DNA of 64,000 nucleotides from Echiichthys vipera (Eukaryota; Chordata; Actinopteri; Perciformes; Trachinidae). The DNA is taken from assembly GCA_963691815.1 (NCBI GenBank), contig OY829648.1, positions 12,113,246-12,177,245 on the forward strand. The letters are read 5' to 3'. Each line of letters begins with the position of its first letter. The stretch's first letter is position 1. This document shows positions 54,515 to 64,000 of the stretch, one piece after another. Position numbers and translations under genes: made by a program. The notes beneath the pieces were generated by a model. The model made no database searches. It was not told the DNA's origin and was given only the letters and a program-made list of their open reading frames with translations.

Positions 54515-55863
54515 ATCAGCCTGTCAGTTACAGCCAGTCTCATCATGACTTCATAAACGGGCTATCACCAGACACACAGCTCTGCTCCAAGGAAAGACAC
54601 GGATCTATATCACAAAAGGAGTGTGTCTGTGTGTGTGTGTGTGTATGTGTGTGTGACCACAAAGAGGAAAATGACAGTGAGAGAAGGTAGCATAGATGAC
54701 AGTTCTTTTCACAGCTGTGTATTTGCTAATTCTGTTTCTTTTAAAGCCTACTGTACTATGTTTGTCTTTCTCTTGTTGACTTGGCTTTATCCCCTTATTT
54801 GCTTTTCATTCTTTTCTACCAGATTAGGCTGCAGCTGGAAATAAAACAAGTCACAAGGCTGACAATGATGCCATCGATGAGTAATGATGATTGCATGAGC
54901 TGGCTACGTTATCTTTGTTAACAGTTAACGAATACATCAGTTTCCCTCTTTGAACTAATTTGAGCTCCAGGTCTTGGGAATAGGAAAAGTTCTCTTATCC
55001 TTCCAAATAACATCACATTTTCATCAGCAAATTGCCCAATCTGGTTTTCAGGATTAACTGACTTACTACATGGAAGTGCAATTTGTGAAATGGTTTAACG
55101 TGGAAAAAAAGGTTCACCCTCGCTGACCACTAAGCTATGAAGCCAATAATTTGGTTCCAGTGATAAATGGTAAAACGTTTCCTTTATTTCACCTCAATAT
55201 ACAGCTTTATCTGTTCTCAATCAACTGTCCTCCCCTCAGTTACAGGTTGTCCTCAGGTCACAAATCAACTCAGATGGCCTGACTCAGTTTAGACTGGGAC
55301 TGATGCACGACCACAATTCAGAACTGGGCAGAACGATACCGAACCGACCTGAACTGCTTTAATTGACTATTTCTAAAAGGTGGCTATAACTTTGAATGCG
55401 ACACAAATAAACAAAACTAACTAAACAGAAGCAAACAGTCCAAAGAAAAATAGAGCTGTTGCTAAATTAAGTGAACACATTAAGAGCAGTTAGAGCAAAA
55501 CATGATTTCAGTGCAGTTTTCAATAAGGATTAACTATACTCTATATTCCAACAGAAGACAAACCAACCACTTCGTATGGGCTTCATTGCTAGAATGTTAT
55601 CCAGAGACAAATTCGTTTTACTCCAAAAAGTTCTGAGTTGATTAGTTATTTGATTGATGGATCTTCCAGTAAGCAATTGTATTTCGGATATTGATTAAAT
55701 GGATTTGAGCCACATATGGTATCAGGTAAAAAAAAGAACAAGCTTGTAGGTACAGTTTAAGAAATTAGGAGTTAGGATTATCTTATTGGCTACCCATTAC
55801 ACTTGGGAACTATGGACTTTAAACTAAATATCATCTAAAGCTGCATTAAGCAGCAAAGTTGGG

Positions 55864-55920
55864 TATTAATTCTCAGTGGGTTTAGCACTATAACCAACCC
55901 TTTCACATTAAAATGATTAA
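55864..55920. repeat. Second copy of the repeat at 42295-42670
   Basis: gggtattaattctcagtggg followed by aaccctttcaca parallels 42611-42660. Confidence 0.5.
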
Positions 55921-56580
55921 TTTGATTCATTGTTATTGACAAAAATATCTATTAATGCAAGTTAAACCATGGAAACTACAATCACCTGAGTACAATGCTG
56001 TTGATTAACGTGTGCAACAAACCAGCACCCGTCTAACTCCATGTTCTGACTGAGAGGCAGTGGATGGTGTTATGAGTGCAAGACGCCAGTCAGCCGACGG
56101 CTGTACAATAGAGTGAAAGTGAGCTGGGCTGAGGCAGTTTGAGCTGGGCCAGGTGTCAGAAACAACACGGCACAGTCTCGTTCCAAAGCTCTGCCAAAGC
56201 ACAGCCACCAGGGAGTACTGGCAAAGGCTGGCCGGATGGAGGGATGAACGGATGGAGGGATGAATGGATGGGTAGATATACAAAAGGGAAAGAGGGGGGC
56301 TGGTCAATAAACACCTGAGGGCAGATATGCTGCCAAGTGGCATTGGTACAGAGAGAGATAGAGAAAGAAAGGCTTCAAGTGAAACAGAGATAAAAACGTA
56401 GATGATGGACAAAAAAATACACAAAAGAGCAGAAATGTGCTAAATAATTCTCTAAAATAGACAAATAGATGGAGGAAAGGAAATTTGAAATGAGATTAGA
56501 CAAGGAAGAAGACGAGGAATGAACTGCAGGACAAGGACAGTCTGTTCTAGAGGCTGTGGCGCATGTTAGCCTGTCTAAGA

Positions 56581-56688
<108 letters not shown>

Positions 56689-57474
56689 GACAGTATGCTC
56701 AGACATGTCATCTCGTCAGATCATTGACAGGATGATAACTGCAACCAGAAAAAGATGTATATGATTACAGTGCATGTGAACCTGAAATATGTGATAAAGT
56801 AACTAAGTAACTAAGTCTACCCACAAATCACATTTTTAAACAAAACAGAAGTAATACAAAAAGCTTGCAAGTAACCACATGTTCAGCACTAGCACTGGCA
56901 AATACAGACACATCAAACTGCATTAATTCATCTCAAATGATCTCTTAGAGACAAGAAGAAGCACCAGACAGCACAGTCACAACCAGCAAAGAGATCTCTG
57001 CAACATGCAGAAGAAGAGAGTTGAACAGAGTTTGACATCCTGCAAATGAGAAGCAATTTAGTATGCTTACAGGTGTGTTCAACTTATGTTGTTTAGACTT
57101 CAGCTCCTCTGTCTGGCTCTATTGAGTGAAAAAGTCAATAAAAGCTGTCTTTATAGCTATATACGTTGTCCCAATGGTACATTACGTGCCCCAGTCAAAT
57201 TAATAGCAAAAAGAATAAAGCATAGAGGTCAATTACTAAGAGTGTGTGATCCATGTGAGGTTTTATAATGAGTGTATTATCAAGGAATATGGAAAACAAC
57301 ATTTCATATACCATAACAACAAATGCAGTATAAACAATCTCTATATATATTATTTTAACAGCACTACAAATGACTTTAGTTTGTTTCCACTAAAATCTGC
57401 ACTGTAGAAAATGATGCTGACAAGTAATAAAAAGCACAAGAGACTAGTGTGCGCAGGAGTACTGAGAATACAGC

Positions 57475-57741
<267 letters not shown>

Positions 57742-58991
57742 TGAGTGAGTATTATGTGTTCATGAGTAAATGGATGTGAAACTGGGTAATATCAAGGCAA
57801 AACACAAGAATGGCATTAGAATTGCAGGGAACTAAATAAAGAAATCGGCTGAAATACAGGAAGTTGCAGCAGGTTGTATTTGTTTTTATAAATTGTGCAA
57901 TAAATGGCCTGCCTTAGATGACGTGACATCATTTAGAGAAAAGGACCTATGTGGTGTCACAGTAAGGGGAGTCAAGGAACACTCAGCCCAGTAGACCAGA
58001 ATGCAATGCAGAGGCAAGAGTTGCGTTTTGCGTAAGAGGCGTAATTCAAAACGTTTCTTGACTGTAAAAAATAATTCCTCCACAGTTACTTTGCAATAAC
58101 TGTTGCTGATGCTCTCGTCACCTACATGTTTAAGCCACAGCGCAAACGCAACACCTTGCTGCCTCGGCTGTCAAACGGCATTCAAGGAAAGGTAGAAAAT
58201 GACTAACTGAAGAAGAAATAGACAAGATAGGCGATTAGATGAAGCGGTGGGTGCACTAGAAAAGTAACTAACACTCGCTCACAAAATAAGCCATCACTGA
58301 CTGATGGTGTAATAGCGGTTCTGCAAGGGGAATTTCCTTTAAATAATGAGCGAGAGTCTCACTGTTCTGACAAAGACAAAGCTTGTGTTAGAGGGAGGGG
58401 GTCCTTTTGGATTAAGATCTGCCCCTGAGCTATTTCCTTTCAAATGCTTGTGTAATGTGCATGCCTGTCTGTATCAAATCAGCAGGCATGCAAGAGGTAA
58501 AACTTGTGATATATGGAGGTTTATAGGTAATGCCTTCTAATCAAGACCAGAAATGGAGACAAGTTCAAAGATGGATGAATTGACAGAAAACAAGCTCATG
58601 TTTTGCCTTGCAAACTTTTCACTCATGACACTAAAGTGAACTTGAACTGGGACATCAGGGAAGACATTTCCCGGTGAAAGATAAGCATTGTATTTGGTCT
58701 ACCAGCATGCTGGCAAGCAACAGTGACCGTGTTCATCTTGCCAATAAAGCTCGGTGAGTTTGAATGTGATGAGCGTGGGTTGAGATTGGCACAGGAGGAG
58801 GGTGATGGTGCCCAGTGTGCTCGGGCACTGCCAGCTGTGCCAGCCTCTGAGTCTCACTTCGGCTGAATGAGCCAGTTTCATGGAAGGTGCCAGTGTGTGT
58901 GTGTGTGTGAGAGAGAGATACCTCACTCCTCTACTCACTCTAATTGCTCTCAACAAAAATTTCTGCCATCTCTCTTATTTTATTTCTATTC

Positions 58992-59050
58992 CTAGCACCT
59001 CGCTCTGGCTCTTTCCCGGAAAAGTTGCTGGTTTGAATCCTTGAAAGTAG
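58992..59050 (+). mobile_element. tRNA-like SINE fragment (B box)
   Basis: GGTTTGAATCC at 59030-59040 fits a Pol III B box. No intact A box or cloverleaf can be drawn, so a SINE remnant is more likely than a tRNA. Confidence 0.3.
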
Positions 59051-59212
59051 TCTGGGAGACAGAAGAACGGTTGAGCAAAGCACCTCAACTGCAGAAGATT
59101 ACAGTTGTTTCCATAGACAGGATATAAGATGGACGACATGACTGCTCTCCAAAAGTGAAACCAAAACATCTTGTTTGCCCCCTGGTGACTTGGTTTATTT
59201 TCATTTTTTCTA

Positions 59213-59510
59213 GGGCTGGGACTCGTGTTAATTACGACTAATTAATTACAGAAAAAAATAACGCGATAAAAAAATAACACAATTACTCGCAATTAATTTT
59301 TGCAGTCAGTGCGGAACGTTTCTCATTGCACGAGTTCCTGCCCGGCCCATAATACTGACGCACAGGACGCAACACGAGAGAAATGAAACCGATGAGAAGC
59401 GAGATAATGAGTTGTTGCTGGGTTCAGTGGGCGGAAATTTAAGTGCTAAGAAGGGACCAAGTGGAAACATGGACCACGGTCGTGTGCAAATTGTGCAAGA
59501 AAGAAAAAGG
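59213..59510 (+). mobile_element. hAT-type DNA transposon remnant with BED zinc-finger trace
   Basis: The start has the taattaattacag and aaaataacgcgat phrases typical of vertebrate hAT-related ends. At about 59463-59510 one frame reads WTTVVCKLCKKE, the CxxC half of a BED zinc finger. The frame is not open over a useful length, so it is a decayed fragment. Confidence 0.5.
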
Positions 59511-59575
59511 GAAGTTTGGGGTCCCCTGCTGGAGCTGCTGGAGCTGCTGCCCCTGCGATCCGATCCCAGATAAGC
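59510..59575 (+). mobile_element. Second LINE 3' fragment
   Basis: One frame reads REVWGPLLELLELLPLRSDP and stops at TAA 59571-59573, the same C-terminus as the copy at 26868-27075. A GATGAGTGAG-type tail follows. Confidence 0.6.
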
Positions 59576-61199
59576 CACTGAGGATGAGTGAGTGTGAGTG
59601 ATTGAAAATTCACCTTCCACTGGAGCTCCCACCACTCGTTTCTTCAGGCTATAAAAACAACATAAACTTTAGATCATGATTGTCACAGCTGTGACAGAGT
59701 ACAACGCCCAATCACTTCTGCGTAGACTCCAAAATTACAAGATGGAAGCTACCGTACTCTGGATATTTTGGCTTCACTTTTGTACAGTGGGAGGAAATTG
59801 AAAAGCATCGTCCATCTTTATACAATCTATAGTTCTAACAGGCAACTTCACAGTGAATGTGTGCTACAGAGAGAACATGATGCTTGTCCGGTCAACTTTG
59901 CTTTGAGAGAAATACTGTTATAGTAAATGGTTTTGTGTTGAAATGAAGAGTCTTTACACTTCCTGAGGCAAACTATTGAAGATCCAGAAAGTGAGACAGA
60001 GAAAAAAAAGTGGATGGTGGTTTCGATCGTGTGAACTCCATAGTTCACTCTATGCTGAGTAGTAAACTGAGATTTTTGAACTAATTATCATTTAACTCTA
60101 ATATTCACATCTATCAAAGGCAAAGCATTGGAGTCTGGGATGTTATATCAAAAGAGTAGTGTGCATGCTATGAAGGGATTTCGGCTAGATTATATTTTAC
60201 AGTGCCTCACAGTTTCTGCACACTGCATGTGCGTGGCTGCAGAATACCCTCATTTAGTCTAAAGAGTCAGAGGGTGTGTACATATCACTATCACACACAC
60301 ACACACACACACATCACAATCCTGGAGCTTATCTCTGTCCCCTGCTTTCTAATTGGGCTTCTCTCCCCTCTGTGAACAGTTTAAGGTAAATATTTGTAGC
60401 CAATGACACACTAATCACTCACTGATTGGGGTTGCAGTCACAGAGTTGTTCAATGAAAAGAGCCGCTCTTGTTTCCTCTCTTTCAACCCTCCACCTCCTC
60501 CTCTCCTGTCTTATTCTCTCTATGCAATCAGCCTTCTCCTTACTCTGTTCTGCTGGCTCATTTTTCCACTTCCACAGTATCTCTCTCTCTTGCTTGCTCT
60601 GTTTTCCCTCAGTGCACTTGGCCTTGCTCTTTTGCGCTCCCTCCCTGCCCTCCTTCTCATTCTCTCTCATTTCTTTCTCCTTCTTGCTCTATCTCTCTGC
60701 CCTGCTTCTCTCCCACAATCTCCCTCCACCCTCCGTCTCTTTTCTTTTCTTGCTCAGTCTTGTTTTCCTCTCTCCGCCCTCTCTCTCTCTCTCTCACACT
60801 CTCTCCTCTGGGCAGCGAGCCAGCTCCTCTTCCCTGGCACTGAGCCAACTCCTCTCCTCCTCTTCGCCTCCTCCTCCCCTCCCTTCCTCTAACCCCCTTG
60901 CCTCTGATTGATGGCCCCGCTATTCTGGAAGGAGAGGAAGGGAAACAGAGAAAGAGAGAGAGGGAGAGGAAAGAGAGGAAAGGGGAGCAGCAAAGCACAC
61001 ACACGTGCACACAAGCACTCTCAGAATTGTGTTCACACACACACCCAAACACACACACACACAAGGCAACAAGGGCACACAGAAAAACCAATCCAAACAG
61101 TGCGAAGGAGAGCACACATACAAAGAGCTGTGTGCAGAGCAAGCAGAGCCTCCCAGCATGAGACCAACAAGCGCACACACATACACACTTCCTCTGACG

Positions 61200-61241
<42 letters not shown>

Positions 61242-61352
61242 GACACAGATTCAACCTTCAGTGCAGTAACAATATAAGATAGGCAGCAGACCAGGCAGCA
61301 GAAACATTTAGAATGAAAAATACAGACAGACAGCTCACTTCAACTTCCCCGA

Positions 61353-61368
61353 CACACACGCACACACA

Positions 61369-61446
<78 letters not shown>
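61353..61446. repeat. (CA)n microsatellite
   Basis: CA array with TA and GA interruptions. A smaller array lies at 61200-61239. Confidence 0.96.
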
Positions 61447-61449
<3 letters not shown>

Positions 61450-61705
61450 AGTCTATGTGCTTTCTCTCTCGCTATATTATACACTAAGCTATTAGTCATA
61501 TTCACACTGTGGCAGCTCACCAGCTTGCATTGACAGACTGCATACGGCTTCAAACTCATGCCGTCCGCAATGCAATCAGACACAAAGTAGCCAGAGTAGT
61601 AAAGCCGGCTGTACAGTATGCATGCATGCACGCAAAGGCATGGGAAAGCGTGCACATTGACACACATAGTTTCTCATATTTTCTTTAATTTCACAGTGTT
61701 TGAGT

Positions 61706-61712
61706 TGGGCCG

Positions 61713-61745
<33 letters not shown>

Positions 61746-61830
61746 ATTCTTTATTGTCATATGCACAAGGGTAGGAATACAAAAGTGCATCAGGACAAAA
61801 GGATAACACAAAAAAGCCCAAGGGCTTATT
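61706..61830 (-). mobile_element. Retroelement 3' tail with (TTGA)n
   Basis: A TGAT/TTGA tetranucleotide array at 61712-61744 adjoins aaattctttattgtcatatg. On the - strand this is a gacaataaagaattt end with an ATCA tail. Confidence 0.5.
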
Positions 61831-62489
61831 TCCATTGTGGTCCCTTCGGTAAACATCACGTACTGAAACATAAGATTACTCTGAGTCCTGGTGAATGCAG
61901 GTACGGTGCACACAACTCTGAAGAGGAACACCCAAGTCAGAACATCTCTGGTGGAAATTTACTCAGTGCCAAAAGGAAAAAAACATACTCTTAAGTAACT
62001 CCATAAACAAAAGACAGATCTTCATTTAATTCAGCTGCTGCTGTGTCTTCGCCTGTTGTTAACCTCAGTTCCCTTCTGCAGTCAAATTCGGACCAAATTT
62101 TTATTTTAATTAGCATCCCTAGCTGTTGAGATATTTCAGTCTGGTCCAAAGCAATGGACCGTCCGACCGGCCAACAATGCAATCCTTAGAAGTGTGCTGC
62201 TAGCTTGGCTGACAATCTTTTTTTTCCTTTAATCATGTGTTAAACATTAGATTTCGAGCTATAAATGAGATTGACTACATTTCCTAATTAAAAACAACAT
62301 TTACTTTTAAATTATGCTCATGAATTTATGCATGAATTTTTATACAGAAATAGATTTGACGTGGGATGTGCAGCAGTCATACCTGGATAAAAAGCCACAT
62401 GTTGTGCAGCTGCGGCCTCAGAGTGCCAGCGCCTCCTTATTTGTCCCAATTCAAACACTGGTCACAGAACATGGTAGCACAAGCAGCAC

Positions 62490-62502
62490 TATCACGCACA
62501 CG

Positions 62503-62542
<40 letters not shown>
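62490..62542. repeat. (CA)n microsatellite
   Basis: CA array with CG steps at its start. Confidence 0.95.
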
Positions 62543-62543
<1 letters not shown>

Positions 62544-62854
62544 ACACATAGGCCAATACAGTCTATGCAGTTTCTCAGACCTCCTGTGCCAGAGTGACAA
62601 GCCATTACACTAAAAGGGTAGCTCCTTGGGAACTGAATCACCCATTTTCTCTCTCATCTCATCTTTCTCTCATTCATTTTCACTGTTTTTCCTTCTCTCA
62701 ACCTATTTTCTATCATTCCTAAAGGGTTATATCACACTCTATTCCCGCTCTCTCTCTCTATGCCTCATTATTCACAAATGAGCTCTGTTACACATGTTTG
62801 CACAGGCATACACACACGGTATGAGGGGGAATGAGAGGGAGAGACATCAAAGCT

Positions 62855-62927
62855 GCACGCACACACGCACACACGCACACACGCACGCACACACACACAC
62901 ACACACTCAAGCACACACACAAACACA

Positions 62928-62965
<38 letters not shown>
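62855..62965. repeat. (CA)n-rich cluster
   Basis: CA repeats with CG, TCAAG and AAC steps. Confidence 0.94.
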
Positions 62966-62967
<2 letters not shown>

Positions 62968-63825
62968 GAGCACAGATGCTACAACATGTGCAAAGAGGGA
63001 CTTCATACACCAGTGATCACAAAGAGTGTAAACACGTACCATAAACACACACACAGTAATTTGACCTCTCTAAAGCCTGTTCCAGTTGACCCACATATGC
63101 AGGTTCGTCCTAATCCAGCCATTTAAATATAACCAGTTAAAGAAAACCACAGCTGTGGGATTATCGACTGACTGGGTGGTGGGAATGGCAGAGAAAGAGA
63201 AATATGAGGCAGAGGGGATGGAAAGAGTGAGATAGAGGAAGAAAAAGGGGAAATAGAGAGAAGCCCAATCCTATTATGAACCAAAGCGCTGAGGTGAAAA
63301 TGAAGGCACCCCCTGCTTGCACTCATTCTCTTTCTCTTTCTCTCTCTCTCTCTCTCGTTATTCTCTTCTTCCTCCCAAATGAAATGAAGATTCAGGTCAC
63401 AACTTCAGCCAAATATACCAACGCAGGCACACACTCACACATACACACGTGCACAAACACATGCATAAAAAGGCTAGACAGCTCGGGCTAATTAGGCGGG
63501 AGGATAAGCGCATGCACACACACACTTTTTTTATACAACACAAACAGATAAACATTATCTCATGTGATCTCCCTCTCCTGTTTGCACTTTGGCTTAATCT
63601 TCAGTCCCCGTTTCTGTTTTACTCATTTCCTCAGTCTACTTCTTAACCTTCTTCATCCTCTTTTCTTCTCAGATTTCTTGACAGATGTTTTTTTAATTGT
63701 ATGACTAACTAAAATGCTGATAATGTCATTGTTGTTTGCTATATAACATGAGCTATCACATTAAAGAGTGGCGTGAAAGAAAGACTGGGCTACTCAGAAA
63801 AGAGTGAGTAGCCCAGATGCAAAAG

Positions 63826-63942
<117 letters not shown>

Positions 63943-64000
63943 CCTCAGCTTCTTATGTGTAGTGGTGAAATGGAAGAAGGGAGCAGGAAGGAAGGACAGC

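Larger units (their letters stand above)
59111..59832. mobile_element. Foldback element carrying nested transposon pieces
   Basis: The left end ccatagacaggatataagat with aaaagtgaaaccaaaac recurs inverted at 59764-59832 (ggcttcacttttgtacagtg, atctttatacaatctatag). Same family as 22117-22495. The interior holds a hAT-like piece and a LINE tail. Confidence 0.65.

Noticed and set aside
58992..59050. Possible tRNA gene
   Set aside because: Only a B-box-like element is present; no acceptor stem, A box or cloverleaf.

Overview
This window looks like a teleost fish chromosome, probably a spiny-rayed (percomorph) species. The grounds are split vertebrate genes with GT-AG introns, very dense CA/TG and CT/GA microsatellites, and several small fish-type interspersed and foldback repeats. 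There is no bacterial-style gene organisation, no CRISPR array and no convincing functional RNA gene.

Only two protein-coding genes can be supported. Both encode Groucho/TLE transcriptional corepressors and they are arranged tail to tail. Gene A (+ strand) enters from the left already inside its Q domain; 18 exons run from 4638 to a stop at 22671-22673. Gene B (- strand) has 16 visible exons, from 53368 down to a stop at 30465-30467, and its first exons lie beyond the right edge. In both genes the visible exons join without a frame break: 2167 coding bases (one completing an upstream codon) in A and 2079 in B. The domain order is Q, GP, CcN, SP and a C-terminal WD40 propeller. Each gene contains a 17-base microexon at the same position between GP and CcN.

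Layout: 1-4637 is 5' intron of gene A, full of microsatellites; 4638-22673 gene A; 22674-about 23750 its 3' UTR; about 23750-30464 the convergent intergenic interval, holding a 27-bp minisatellite (25480-26530), a LINE tail (26868-27075), a foldback element (28569-29176) and presumably gene B's 3' UTR; 30465-53368 gene B; 53369-64000 an intron of gene B longer than 10.6 kb, with nested transposon remnants near 59.1-59.8 kb.

The most notable observation concerns the middle of the WD40 domain. Four consecutive exons of A and B are nearly identical, synonymous sites included, with identity spilling into an intron. The two downstream exons and the N-terminal halves are strongly diverged. This mosaic fits gene conversion between inverted paralogues. 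The tail-to-tail layout resembles the mammalian TLE6-TLE2 pair, so gene A may be a complete, non-degenerate counterpart of TLE6 and gene B of TLE2. That assignment is inferred from memory of the family and of human synteny.
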